The notes under the pieces were generated by a model that made no database searches, was not told the origin of the DNA, and was given only the letters and a program-made list of their open reading frames with translations. 64,000 nucleotides of DNA from Candidatus Roseilinea mizusawaensis (GTDB lineage: Bacteria; Chloroflexota; Anaerolineae; J036; Brachytrichaceae), in the NCBI GenBank assembly GCA_016841965.1, contig JAEANN010000002.1, forward strand, positions 62,001-126,000. The letters are read 5' to 3'. Made by a program: the position numbers and the translations under genes. Below, in pieces: positions 9,110-19,490 of this stretch. Each line of letters begins with the position of its first letter. The stretch's first letter is position 1.

Positions 9110-9883
9110 TCAGCTCGTCAATTCGATCAGTGCGCCAAAACGTCCGGTTTTGCCCTGCTCGGCGCGATGTGAAAACCACTCGTGGGTGTTGCTGGCCGTG
9201 CACAGGCCGGCGATTTCGATCTCGCCCACGCCGGCTTCGTGTAACTGCGAGCGCGCGGCTGCCCATAGATCGACATGTGGCTTGCCGTTGCCGGCCAGAA
9301 TCACCGGCTCGCGCACAGCGGATTGGATGCGCGCTGCTACATCCTCACCCACTTCAAACCTGGCCGGCCCGATCGACGGCCCAATGCAGGCGCGGATGTC
9401 GCGCGGTTTGCAGCCATAGGCCGTTACCATGGCGTGCACGGTGGCCGGCAACACGCCGCATTCGATACCCAGCCAGCCGGCATGTGCAATGCCGATCGCC
9501 TCGCGCGCCGGATCATGCAACAGCACCGGCACACAATCGGCAAAGCGCAACGTGAGCGCAATGCCCCGCCGGTCGGTGATCATCGCGTCGGCGTGAACGT
9601 CGTTCTGACCCAGGTCGTCCTCGGTGATAACGCGCACTGTGTTGCCATGCACCAGCCACGAAGTGACGGCGCGCTCGGCCTGCGTTGACAGGACCGCGTA
9701 CATGCGCCGGCGGTTTTCGGCCACCGCTTCGGCAGTGTCGCCGGTGCTGCGGCTTAGATTCAATGAGTGATAGCACCCCTGGCTGACGCCGCCCAGCCGG
9801 GTGAAGACGCCGTGCTTCAAGCCGGGGAATAGCAGCGATTCAAATTGATAGTAGGCGATCTGGCCCTGGGTCAAGCGTCGCAT
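9110..9883 (-). CDS. YfiH/LACC1-family multicopper-type oxidoreductase or nucleoside phosphorylase
   Basis: 257 residues from the ATG at 9883. Family marks: 'GVFTRLGGVSQG' (near 27), 'VHGNTV' (His ligand), 'RFADCVPVLL' (Cys), 'IAHAGWLG' (His), 'CIGPSIGPARFEVG', and 'FSHRAEQGKTGRF' near the end. These are the metal-site and core motifs of the YfiH (COG1496, PF02578) family, first called polyphenol oxidase and later shown to include purine nucleoside phosphorylase/adenosine deaminase activity. No Shine-Dalgarno is present; a CACAAT box ends 7 nt before the start, suggesting a leaderless transcript. An upstream in-frame start at 9946 is possible but less like the family N-terminus. Confidence 0.85.
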   Translation of the reverse strand: MRRLTQGQIAYYQFESLLFPGLKHGVFTRLGGVSQGCYHSLNLSRSTGDTAEAVAENRRRMYAVLSTQAERAVTSWLVHGNTVRVITEDDLGQNDVHADAMITDRRGIALTLRFADCVPVLLHDPAREAIGIAHAGWLGIECGVLPATVHAMVTAYGCKPRDIRACIGPSIGPARFEVGEDVAARIQSAVREPVILAGNGKPHVDLWAAARSQLHEAGVGEIEIAGLCTASNTHEWFSHRAEQGKTGRFGALIELTS

Positions 9884-9890
9884 TGCGCCG

Positions 9891-9896
9891 ATTGTG
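9891..9896 (-). promoter_or_regulatory. Putative -10 box 7 nt before start (leaderless)
   Basis: CACAAT on the minus strand, 7 nt upstream of the ATG at 9883; no ribosome site between. One of a recurring set in this window. Confidence 0.4.
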
Positions 9897-9992
9897 CCAC
9901 ACCCCCGCGCCGACACCCTGCCCGTTTTCGACATGTGCGATGACACTTTTCATCATGTTTGATGATGAGCCGGCGCGTCTGCGATGCTACAA

Positions 9993-10022
9993 ACAGGCCA
10001 CAGGCTGCGGCCTGTAGTTTTT
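9993..10022 (+). terminator. Terminator-like hairpin in the leader of the 10043 gene
   Basis: ACAGGCC / GGCCTGT stem (7 bp, 9-nt loop) followed by AGTTTTT. It sits only 20 nt before the start of the next gene, just ahead of its AGGAGG, so it is either an attenuator or a structure shielding the ribosome site. Confidence 0.5.
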
Positions 10023-10042
10023 GAAAATTAAGGAGGTTTTGT

Positions 10043-10978
10043 ATGAATCTGATCGGTTCGTTCTCGCGTTTGCGTATGAGCATGGCCGCGCTGGCTGCGT
10101 TGACAGCGGTCAGTGCGTTGCCGGTCGGCCCTGCACTTGGGCAGACCCGGCCTACCCCAACGCCCACCGTCGCGCCCGCCCAACAGGCCGGCGATCTAAT
10201 CCTCACGCCCACCCCTCGGCCCGATTATTACGACCGCCTGCCCAAAGATAGCGCGGGGCGCGTATTTGGATTTCCTATTGCGCCGGTGTTGAACTACACA
10301 ACGACCATGATCACCGGCAAGCCCTGCCGCCGTGTCACCAGTTGGAAGGTGCGCCAGGTTGTTCCCGAACCGCCTGCCAAGCCTTTTGGCGCGTATAGCG
10401 ACCCCTGTGTCGTTCAAAATGCGCTGGATGACACGCTGGCCGCCTTGTTCTTCTATCCGTTTGGGCATTCCAGCAGCAAGGATTACCGTGAACAGATCCT
10501 GCCAATGTTATCCAAGGATCCTGTCGCAAAACGTGTGTTTGAACAGCAATCCATTAAGATGTACACCGAATTGACTGATCCCAAAAAGCGGGATTGGCGC
10601 ATTGTCTGCGACAAGCCGGTCTATTTGCTGTTGGATGCCGACAAGGACTTGCCCGTTTACTTCCATGAAAATTCGCAGAAGTACTGGACCCGAAACGTGC
10701 ATATGAAGGTCTATATGGCAGCCGGCAACGCCGAACCGTTCACCTGCAAGTGGTATGACGCAAAAACCGGCGAAGTTTTTTGGGAAACCGGTGCGCGCGA
10801 GCAGGACATGATCGGCCCGATCGACAGCTCACGCTCTCTTGTAAAAGAGATGTGGCTGTTCTATCGGCCAAACTTGCGACGGTGGGTGTGGGTCATTATG
10901 GGCAATCCCTTGGATCCACTGACTAATTACCGCGAACGCGTGTTGGCGCTGCTTGACAAATCGCCGATCAAGCCGTGA
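10043..10978 (+). CDS. Exported protein of unknown function
   Basis: 311 residues; ATG preceded by AAGGAGG with 7-nt spacing. Residues 1-34 form a signal peptide ('AALAALTAVSALPVGPALGQ'), then a short Thr/Pro stalk (TPTPTVAP). The mature part has four cysteines that could form disulphides ('GKPCRRV', 'SDPCVVQ', 'IVCDKPV', 'FTCKWYD'). No catalytic motif or known family was recognised. The next gene, a secreted papain-like protease with an inhibitor domain, follows on the same strand after a strong hairpin, so the two may be expressed together outside the cell. Confidence 0.75.
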   Translation: MNLIGSFSRLRMSMAALAALTAVSALPVGPALGQTRPTPTPTVAPAQQAGDLILTPTPRPDYYDRLPKDSAGRVFGFPIAPVLNYTTTMITGKPCRRVTSWKVRQVVPEPPAKPFGAYSDPCVVQNALDDTLAALFFYPFGHSSSKDYREQILPMLSKDPVAKRVFEQQSIKMYTELTDPKKRDWRIVCDKPVYLLLDADKDLPVYFHENSQKYWTRNVHMKVYMAAGNAEPFTCKWYDAKTGEVFWETGAREQDMIGPIDSSRSLVKEMWLFYRPNLRRWVWVIMGNPLDPLTNYRERVLALLDKSPIKP

Positions 10979-10987
10979 GCATTCTGT

Positions 10988-11028
10988 GCGCCGGCGCCGC
11001 CTGCGTAGCAGTTGGCTGGCGCCGGCGC
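10988..11028 (+). terminator. GC-rich hairpin between the two exported-protein genes
   Basis: Perfect 11-bp stem GCGCCGGCGCC / GGCGCCGGCGC with a 19-nt loop, right after the stop codon of the upstream gene. No U-tract follows, so it could attenuate or merely protect the mRNA end. Confidence 0.5.
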
Positions 11029-11073
11029 GCAATTAAAAGGACAAATTCAGAGTTGAGTGTGATTGACCTGCAT

Positions 11074-13047
11074 ATGCAAATCCGAAATGTTCCTTTTATC
11101 GCACACGCTATCTGCGCGCTGATCCTGATGCTGACGCTGTGGCCGGCGGCGCCCGGCATGGCCCAGTCAACGTCTGTAGATGATGAAGAGCTGACGCCTG
11201 AAACGTCTGTCGAGACAGGTCTTGTTTCTCAAGATACCCCGGTGCTGCTGGATGTTCAGGTAGGCCAAGATGGAAGCTGGGCGGCGGTTGAGAGCGGGCC
11301 GGCTTCTTCTGGCGCGCTGCAAACGCAGCAGACGCTGTCAAGTGGCGCGTCGCTGGACACATTGTCCACCTGGTTGCATAGCGACGTCGACCGACTGCTG
11401 GGTCGCGTGGGCAGCGCTGCGCTGACCCTGCGGGGCCAGGTCAAAGCGGGGGAAACGTTCAGCCTGACCTTGCCGTGCAATCCCTCCACCGGCTTCCTGT
11501 GGCAGGCCCAGGCCAGTACAGCTCATGTGTCGGTTTCTCCGACGCCCGACGCGATTCATCCCATCACACGTCTGGTAGGCAGCCCGGCAATGTGCGCCTT
11601 TGCCGTTGCGGCGCTGGGCGATGGCGAGACAGATCTGACGCTGACCCACAGCCGGCCCTGGCTAGGCCAACAGGTCATCGCGCGGCGTGCGCAGTTCACG
11701 GTCGGCAGCGGTGGGGTCACGCTGGCGGCGTTGGCCCAGGCGATCAGTTGGCCGTTGCCCGACCCGCTGCCGGACCAGCCGCCCGTCTTTCCCAGCGACG
11801 CGCAGACTCGCCCTGCTGATGAGACCGACGAAACGCCGGCCAATCTGTCCCCGGCTGCGCTACAACAGCTTCCCGGTTACTTCAACTGGTGTCAACACAA
11901 CAAGTGCCCGCCCATTCGAGACCAGGGCTGGTGTGGCAGTTGCTGGGCCTTTGCGACGGTTGGGGTGATGGAGTCCGCTGTGTTGATCGCCCGACCTACG
12001 CTCAATCCGAATAACGTCAACTTTTCGGAGCAGTTTCTGGTCTCCTGTAATCGCAGAGGGTGGGGATGCGATGGCGGCTGGTGGGGCCATGACTATCACA
12101 CCAACTTGCGGATTGCAAGCGAACCGATGGCCGGGCCAGTAGGTGAGGTCGCTTTCCCTTATCAGGCAACTGATGCGCCGTGCAATGGTCCGTATCCACA
12201 TCGTTGGCAAGGGCGGGTCTGGAACTACATCAGGCCAGGTGATCCATACTCGGTGCCTGGTGTGAATGAGCTGAAGCAGGCTATTCTGCAATATGGCCCT
12301 GTGGCTGTTGCGGTGCAGGTCGGGCCGCAGTTCGCAAATTACACCGGCGGCGTGTTTGCTATCAACGAGGCGAGCGGCCCGCACGACATTAACCATGGCG
12401 TCGTGCTCGTCGGTTGGGATGACAACGTGCAGGCCTGGATTTTGCGCAACTCATGGGGCGCCTGGTGGGGCCAAGGGGGCTACATGCTGATCCGGTATGG
12501 CGTCTCGAACGTTGGCTATGGAGCTTCATACGTCAACGGTGCGCGCCTGTTCAACCGCCAGGTTTACTTGCCTGTGGTGCGCAGGTCGAGTCCTACAAAC
12601 GGGGCGTTCATCTTCCCAATTCCCGATGGCGATTTTGAGCGTCAGGTGGAAGCCTGGTACAACACGTCGGGGATTACTAACTGGCAACGGCGCAGCGGTA
12701 ATTGGGCTGCTTGGTTACGGGCCTATCGGTATAACCGAACACCGACCATCTGGCAACCGGTGACTGTGCCCTCGACGGCGAACGCGCTGCGGTTCTGGTA
12801 TCGTGTCTATCGCTATCCCAACCAGACCTGTGGCCAGGACTACGCGCGCGTCAAGCTGGGTGTGAACGTAATTCAGCAATACAACCTGTGTGACTCGGCC
12901 ATGCCCACAACATACTGGGCCGTGCAAGATGTCAATGTGCAGGCCTGGCGCGGTCAGCGTCTTACGCTTGTCTTCGAGGCCAGCACAAACAGCTCAGGTG
13001 ATGCGCCTGTTGCGTTGATGCTGGATGACGTGCAGTTCATCCGCTAA
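11074..13047 (+). CDS. Secreted papain-family (C1A) protease with N-terminal chagasin-like inhibitor domain
   Basis: 657 residues from the ATG at 11074; no strong ribosome site, and start codons upstream are possible. Residues 1-31 are a signal peptide. Residues ~112-210 look like the chagasin/ICP fold (PF09394): 'CNPSTGFLW' (L2 loop, NPTTG-type), 'VGSPAMCAF' (L4) and 'THSRPWLG' (L6, RPW-type). Residues ~270-490 are a C1A peptidase: oxyanion Gln and Cys in 'RDQGWCGSCWAF' (Cys290), 'CDGGWWGHDY', catalytic His in 'DINHGVVLVGWD', Asn in 'LRNSWGAWWGQGGY'. After the tag 'VYLPVVRR' a ~150-residue beta-rich domain ends the protein. The inhibitor domain sits where a propeptide would be, which suggests autoinhibition. 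Confidence 0.85.
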   Translation: MQIRNVPFIAHAICALILMLTLWPAAPGMAQSTSVDDEELTPETSVETGLVSQDTPVLLDVQVGQDGSWAAVESGPASSGALQTQQTLSSGASLDTLSTWLHSDVDRLLGRVGSAALTLRGQVKAGETFSLTLPCNPSTGFLWQAQASTAHVSVSPTPDAIHPITRLVGSPAMCAFAVAALGDGETDLTLTHSRPWLGQQVIARRAQFTVGSGGVTLAALAQAISWPLPDPLPDQPPVFPSDAQTRPADETDETPANLSPAALQQLPGYFNWCQHNKCPPIRDQGWCGSCWAFATVGVMESAVLIARPTLNPNNVNFSEQFLVSCNRRGWGCDGGWWGHDYHTNLRIASEPMAGPVGEVAFPYQATDAPCNGPYPHRWQGRVWNYIRPGDPYSVPGVNELKQAILQYGPVAVAVQVGPQFANYTGGVFAINEASGPHDINHGVVLVGWDDNVQAWILRNSWGAWWGQGGYMLIRYGVSNVGYGASYVNGARLFNRQVYLPVVRRSSPTNGAFIFPIPDGDFERQVEAWYNTSGITNWQRRSGNWAAWLRAYRYNRTPTIWQPVTVPSTANALRFWYRVYRYPNQTCGQDYARVKLGVNVIQQYNLCDSAMPTTYWAVQDVNVQAWRGQRLTLVFEASTNSSGDAPVALMLDDVQFIR

Positions 13048-13079
13048 GCGATCAACAGCCGGCTGACCGACAGGGAGAA

Positions 13080-13112
13080 GGCAGTGTGGCGCAGAGTGTG
13101 CCCCACACTGCC
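13080..13112 (+). terminator. Hairpin after the protease gene
   Basis: GGCAGTGTGG / CCACACTGCC, perfect 10-bp stem with a 13-nt loop, 33 nt after the protease stop codon. No T-run follows. Confidence 0.5.
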
Positions 13113-13176
13113 GAACCTGTCGCCGGTCACACGACCGCGCAGAGAATCGCGCGCTATGCCGCCTGACCGCGCATGT

Positions 13177-13182
13177 TAGAAT
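13177..13182 (+). promoter_or_regulatory. Putative -10 box for pyrB
   Basis: TAGAAT; it lies between the protease terminator hairpin and the U-tract hairpin, so the second hairpin would be inside the pyrB leader. The -35 is not recognisable. Confidence 0.35.
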
Positions 13183-13191
13183 CTCTGCGCG

Positions 13192-13323
13192 ATGCGTGCG
13201 ACTTTGTCAGCATTTACCAGGCCTTTGGTGTTCCAAGGGCCTTTTATTTTGTCTGTCACCGGCGCGCGTCCAAATCGGATGGAAGAGGGTGCACAACCAG
13301 ATGAACTCACTCAAAAATCGTGA
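13192..13323 (+). CDS. Possible 43-residue pyrB leader peptide
   Basis: ATG nine nt after a TAGAAT box; 43 codons, ending 23 nt inside pyrB in another frame. Codons 10-17 form the terminator hairpin at 13219-13242, so a ribosome translating this ORF just behind RNA polymerase would prevent the hairpin. The layout, though not the sequence, recalls E. coli pyrL of the pyrBI operon. No ribosome site is present and the peptide has no recognisable motif, so this may be a chance ORF. Confidence 0.35.
   Translation: MRATLSAFTRPLVFQGPFILSVTGARPNRMEEGAQPDELTQKS
13219..13252 (+). terminator. Intrinsic terminator/attenuator upstream of pyrB
   Basis: AGGCCTTTGG / CCAAGGGCCT stem (10 bp with one G-T pair), TGTT loop, followed by TTTATTTTGT. 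It ends 49 nt before the pyrB start. It may be a backup terminator for the protease gene or a pyrimidine-responsive attenuator; no PyrR-type binding loop was seen. Confidence 0.65.
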
Positions 13324-14233
13324 CCTGATCAGCATTGCAGACCTGAGCAAGCAAGAGATTCAGGATGTGCTGGCCCAGGCTGCCGAGTTCGAGCAGCGCC
13401 TAGCCAGCGGCGAAGTGTTACGTCTGTGCGATGGGCGTATTTTGGCCACCGTGTTCTACGAACCGAGCACGCGCACCCGGCTGTCATTCGAGAGCGCCAT
13501 GCATCGCCTGGGTGGGCGCGTTATCAGTGTGGCCGAAGCTAAAACCAGCAGCAGCGCCGCCAAAGGCGAGACCATCGAAGATTCGGCGCGCATGTTGGCC
13601 GGCTATGCCGATGTCATTGCGCAGCGCCATCCGGCGGTTGGCTCGGCGCGTGCGCTGGCCGACGCCGCCGATGTGCCCGTTATCAACGCCGGCGATGGAA
13701 CGGGTGAGCATCCCACCCAGGCGCTGCTCGATTTGTACACCATCGAGCGTGAGAAGGGCGCTCTGGATGGTCTGACTGTCGCCATGGTGGGGGATCTCAA
13801 GAATGGCCGCACGGTGCACTCGCTGGCGCGCGCGCTGGCGCACTGGCAGGTCGCCCTCGACTTTGTGTCTCCGCCAGAGCTGGCCATGCCGCCGGCGCTG
13901 GTGGCTGAACTACGATCGCGCGGCATGGTGGTGCGCGAAACATCGAACATGGACGAGGCGCTTCAGCGCGCCGATGTGGCCTACATCACGCGCATTCAGC
14001 AGGAACGTTTCATCACGCCGGATGAGTACCTGAAGTACAAGGGCGTGTATGTCATCACCGCCGATGTCGTGCGGCGCGCCAAACCAGGCGTGTCTATTCT
14101 GCACCCCTTGCCGCGCGTCGATGAAATTGCCGCCGATGTGGACAACCTGCCCAATGCCGCCTACTTCCGCCAGGCGCGCAACGGCGTGTATGTGCGCATG
14201 GCGCTGTTGGCAATGGTGTTGGGCGCAATCTGA
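13301..14233 (+). CDS. pyrB: Aspartate carbamoyltransferase catalytic chain
   Basis: 310 residues from the ATG at 13301 (GAAGAGGG lies 12 nt upstream). Cytoplasmic enzyme joining carbamoyl phosphate and aspartate, the first committed step of pyrimidine synthesis. Signatures visible: 'FYEPSTRTRLSFESA' (carbamoyl phosphate site, STRTR), 'KTSSSAAKGET' (the Lys of the 80s loop), 'GEHPTQALLDLYTI', 'GDLKNGRTVHS', and 'HPLPRVDEI'. No pyrI regulatory chain or pyrC follows; downstream aroQ is convergent with a 2-nt gap. Expression is probably controlled by the leader hairpin at 13219-13252. Confidence 0.96.
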   Translation: MNSLKNRDLISIADLSKQEIQDVLAQAAEFEQRLASGEVLRLCDGRILATVFYEPSTRTRLSFESAMHRLGGRVISVAEAKTSSSAAKGETIEDSARMLAGYADVIAQRHPAVGSARALADAADVPVINAGDGTGEHPTQALLDLYTIEREKGALDGLTVAMVGDLKNGRTVHSLARALAHWQVALDFVSPPELAMPPALVAELRSRGMVVRETSNMDEALQRADVAYITRIQQERFITPDEYLKYKGVYVITADVVRRAKPGVSILHPLPRVDEIAADVDNLPNAAYFRQARNGVYVRMALLAMVLGAI

Positions 14234-14235
14234 GA

Positions 14236-14682
14236 TCAGGCCGCTTTCTGCTGGCTCAGCAGGTCGAGCAGCGCGCTGAGACCCAACAGATAGCTGCGCC
14301 AGCCGAAGCCGGCAATCGTGCCGGCGCACACCGGCGAGATGTAAGAGTGGTGTCGAAACGGCTCGCGGGCGTAGATGTTGGACAGATGCACCTCGACCGT
14401 CGGTAGCCCGACGGCGCTGATAGCGTCGCGCAGGGCTATGCTGGTATGGGTGTAGCCGCCGGGGTTGATCAAGATGCCGGCAGCCTGTTCGCGCGCAGCC
14501 TGAATTTCGTCAATTAACACGCCCTCGTGGTTGGACTGCGTGATGCGCAACGTTGCGCCGCGCGACTGCGCCAGCGCGCTCAGCCGTGCGTTGATCTCGC
14601 TCAGCGTGATGCGCCCGTACACCGCCGGCTCGCGCAATCCCAGCAGATTCAGGTTAGGGCCGTGCAGCACCAGAATGTTCAC
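14236..14682 (-). CDS. aroQ: 3-dehydroquinate dehydratase, type II
   Basis: 148 residues from a GTG at 14682, chosen because GGAGG lies 7 nt upstream and the family N-terminus ('[14 protein letters not shown]') begins there. Dodecameric cytoplasmic enzyme dehydrating 3-dehydroquinate to 3-dehydroshikimate. Catalytic Arg and Tyr are in 'GLREPAVYG', with '[10 protein letters not shown]', '[16 protein letters not shown]' and '[14 protein letters not shown]' all conserved. This shikimate step is separated by about 10 kb from the main aromatic operon, which lacks its own dehydroquinase, so aroQ completes that pathway. Confidence 0.96.
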   Translation of the reverse strand: MNILVLHGPNLNLLGLREPAVYGRITLSEINARLSALAQSRGATLRITQSNHEGVLIDEIQAAREQAAGILINPGGYTHTSIALRDAISAVGLPTVEVHLSNIYAREPFRHHSYISPVCAGTIAGFGWRSYLLGLSALLDLLSQQKAA

Positions 14683-14840
14683 ACCATTTCCTCCATGCCG
14701 GCTGGCCAAGTATCGCGCCGGCCTGCCGTAGTATTTACGATAGCGCCAAAGCCGGCAGTATAGACAATTGCCACACCAATGCCTGGGTAGCCATGCATGA
14801 CACACGCGATACGACCGGCGTGGCTACAATGTGAGCCACT

Positions 14841-15617
14841 ATGCAACTTGCACTCACCAACAAAGTCGCGCTCGTCACCGGTGCCGGCTCTGGCATTGGC
14901 AAGGCCGCCGCGCTCCTGTTCGCCGCCGCCGGCGCCAGAGTCGGCGCCCTCAGCCGCACCGAAAGCGAAGTGCAACGCACCGTCGAGGAAATCCGGCAGG
15001 CCGGCGGCCAGGCGCTCGCCCTCAAGGCCGACATCGCCGACGCCGACCAAATGTCCGCCGCCTTCCAGCGCATGATGGATCACTGGGGCCGGCTCGACAT
15101 CGTGTTTGCCAATGCCGGCGTCAATGGGGTGTGGGCCAAAATCGAAGACCTGACGCTGGAAGACTGGAACAATACCCTCGCCATCAACCTGACCGGCACA
15201 TTCATCACGCTCAAGCTGGCTGTGCCGCTCATCAAGCAACATGGCGCAGGCGGCTCGATCATCGTGTGCTCGTCGGTCAATGGCACGCGCGTGTTCAGCA
15301 ACACCGGCGCCACTGCCTACTCCTGCACCAAGGCGGCGCAGGTGGCGATGACCAAAATGCTGGCGCTGGAGCTGGCGCCCAGTCGCATCCGTGTGAATGT
15401 CATTTGCCCCGGCGCCATCTATACTGAGATTGGCGACAACACCGAGTACCGCAACCTGCAACGCCGGCAGGACGTCTATATTCCGCTCACCGGCAAACCC
15501 GGCACATCAGAGCAAGTAGCCCGGCTCGCCTTGTTCCTTGCTTCCGACGCATCCGATCACATCTCCGGGACCGAAGTCTGGATCGACGGGGCCGAGTCGC
15601 TGATTCAGGGATTCTAG
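14841..15617 (+). CDS. Short-chain dehydrogenase/reductase
   Basis: 258 residues. Classical SDR marks: 'VTGAGSGIGKA' (cofactor loop), 'FANAGVNG' (NAG), 'NLTGTFITLK', 'VCSSVNGTRVFSNTGATAYSCTKAA' (catalytic Ser, then Tyr-x-x-x-Lys) and 'VNVICPGAIYTEI'. The residue after the second strand ('GALSRTE') has Arg, which favours NADP(H), but substrate is not predictable. A TACAAT box (14825-14830) lies 10 nt before the ATG with no Shine-Dalgarno. It stands alone between aroQ (divergent) and ligA. Confidence 0.9.
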   Translation: MQLALTNKVALVTGAGSGIGKAAALLFAAAGARVGALSRTESEVQRTVEEIRQAGGQALALKADIADADQMSAAFQRMMDHWGRLDIVFANAGVNGVWAKIEDLTLEDWNNTLAINLTGTFITLKLAVPLIKQHGAGGSIIVCSSVNGTRVFSNTGATAYSCTKAAQVAMTKMLALELAPSRIRVNVICPGAIYTEIGDNTEYRNLQRRQDVYIPLTGKPGTSEQVARLALFLASDASDHISGTEVWIDGAESLIQGF

Positions 15618-15749
15618 TCCGTCATCACTAGTCAGACAGAATGCACAACCCGCATTGCCTCGCTGGTCACCACAATCCTGATGAACGGCTGGCTGCCCTC
15701 AAAGAATAGCGCCAACGATTACTTGCCGATACTGCATAGCCGGCTGATT

Positions 15750-17819
<2,070 letters not shown>

Positions 17820-17951
17820 TCGGCCCTCGGCCAGGACGATGACGTGGTCGCGCGCGCCAGACGTGACCTCCAAAATACTGGCGGTGGCGCTGCGCCGGCT
17901 GTCTGGTCGCAGGTTATAGCCGAGCCAACGGCGCGGCGCAATATGCAGGCG

Positions 17952-19490
17952 CTATCTCAGTTGTGGCCCGTCAGGCGCCTGCGTTGGCGGAGTCTGCTCG
18001 CTTGCCTGAACAACAACGCCGATCGCGGCCAGCTCTGCTACATGCCTGGGTGTAAACGTCATTGGCTGGAGACGGCTGTGCGATGCCGCGCCGGGCGCGC
18101 CGGCCAACACAGCGCGCGGTGTGACCGTCAATGTGTATTCGTTCGCGCTCACGCCCGTGAAGGTGTAGACGATCAGCACATATTCTGCGCCGGCCACAAG
18201 CTGGCCTCGCACCGGCCACACAAAGGGAGTCTGAGGGGCGATCACTGTGTTGGTGACCGGCTCAACCGACATCGTTCCCGTGGCGCTGCAGCCGTCAGCA
18301 GTGATCCGCCGCAACAACAAGCTGCCGGTCGCAGTCACCGGGTAATTGCGCATCGTGATGTCGTAAGAAGCTGACCCGGCGCGGAAGCGATACACGTTGA
18401 AGGTGTTGTCGGGCGCCTGATCAAACGTGGCCGGCGGATTGAGGAATAGGGCTGTGCACAAGGTGTGGTTGTTGAGCGGGGGATAGCGATAGAGCGCCAT
18501 CGGTAGGTGCGCCCGACGTGGCGTGAAGAAGCCGGCGATGACGAGCGCGTTTGTGACAAAGCCCTGTGCTGTGGCTGCCGGCGATACCAGCGCCGATACG
18601 CGAATGGTGGAAGTGATGGTTTGTGTCACCGATCGCAGCGTGCTGGTTAGCCCACCGCTATATGATCCATCCGGCCCGGTCAACCCAAAGTGCGGCACGA
18701 TTGCGCATACCCCTGAACAGGTCACAGACAGCGTCACCGGCGTGCCGGCGCTCACTGCGTTGCCATAGCGATCAGCGACGGTGACGGTCACTGCGCTGCG
18801 ACTCACGCCGTCGGTGCTCAGGCTGCCCGGTTCAGCGCGCATTGCCAGCGATGCCGGCAGACCCGGCGTGATTGTGAACGGAACACTGGTCGACCCGCCC
18901 CCTGGCCCCGTGTTGCTCACTGTCAGCGCGTACACGCCCGGCGTGGTGAACGTGTCCGACGGGCCGATCACGCTGAGTGTTGTGGTTGTTTGCTTGATCA
19001 CTGCGAAGGGCACAGCGCCCAGGGCCACTTGCGTGTCGCTGACGAATCCCGATCCGATGAGGGTGACTGTCAAGGGCGCGCCGGCTACCGACGTGTCAGG
19101 CAAGACTATGTCGATGACGGGTACAGGATTCTCGATTGTAAACGTGAATGGCTGGGAGGGGCCATTCACGGTGTCGCTCAGTGTGATTGCTGCCGTGCCG
19201 GCGCTGGCCAGATAGGGCGCCGGCACAGTTGCGGTGAGTGTTGTGGAATCGACCACGCCGGCTTCGAGCGCAACACCGTTCCACGCCACTGTCACGCTTG
19301 CGGTGTCGAAATCGCTGGCAGTGATTGTCAACAACAGATCGGGGCTGCCGGCCAGCGTGTCTGGCGGCGACACGCCGATGATCGAAGATGCCGCCGCCAT
19401 TCGAACTGCCGCAACCAACAATAGAGTGGGAAGCAAAACCAGCCCTGCCTGCACGAAATACCTAGACTGATGCGCGAGGGTGGCTCTCAT
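17952..19490 (-). CDS. Exported IPT/TIG and Ig-like surface protein
   Basis: 512 residues. Signal peptide at residues ~10-34 ('QAGLVLLPTLLLVAAVRMAAA'). Two IPT/TIG-type modules follow ('IIGVSPPDTLAGSPDLLLTI', 'IDIVLPDTSVAGAPLTVTLIG'), then a Big_1/invasin-like Ig domain ('GSLSTDGVSRSAVTVTVADRYGN'), the tag 'RRAHLPMALYRY', and a C-terminal PPC-like domain ('FNVYRFRAGSASYDITMRNY'). No enzyme motif is seen; a surface adhesive or structural role is inferred. Its ATG overlaps the stop of the upstream PP2C-like gene (ATGA), so the two are translationally coupled. Confidence 0.8.
   Translation of the reverse strand: MRATLAHQSRYFVQAGLVLLPTLLLVAAVRMAAASSIIGVSPPDTLAGSPDLLLTITASDFDTASVTVAWNGVALEAGVVDSTTLTATVPAPYLASAGTAAITLSDTVNGPSQPFTFTIENPVPVIDIVLPDTSVAGAPLTVTLIGSGFVSDTQVALGAVPFAVIKQTTTTLSVIGPSDTFTTPGVYALTVSNTGPGGGSTSVPFTITPGLPASLAMRAEPGSLSTDGVSRSAVTVTVADRYGNAVSAGTPVTLSVTCSGVCAIVPHFGLTGPDGSYSGGLTSTLRSVTQTITSTIRVSALVSPAATAQGFVTNALVIAGFFTPRRAHLPMALYRYPPLNNHTLCTALFLNPPATFDQAPDNTFNVYRFRAGSASYDITMRNYPVTATGSLLLRRITADGCSATGTMSVEPVTNTVIAPQTPFVWPVRGQLVAGAEYVLIVYTFTGVSANEYTLTVTPRAVLAGAPGAASHSRLQPMTFTPRHVAELAAIGVVVQASEQTPPTQAPDGPQLR

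Noticed and set aside
8663-9172. Open frame of 169 codons running through the repeat element
   Set aside because: It overlaps the end of the ATP-grasp gene, is made of 98-bp DNA repeats, lacks a ribosome site and is open in several frames on both strands, as expected for GC-rich repeat DNA.
14679-15461. 260-codon minus-strand frame across the SDR gene
   Set aside because: Antisense shadow of a gene with all SDR motifs.
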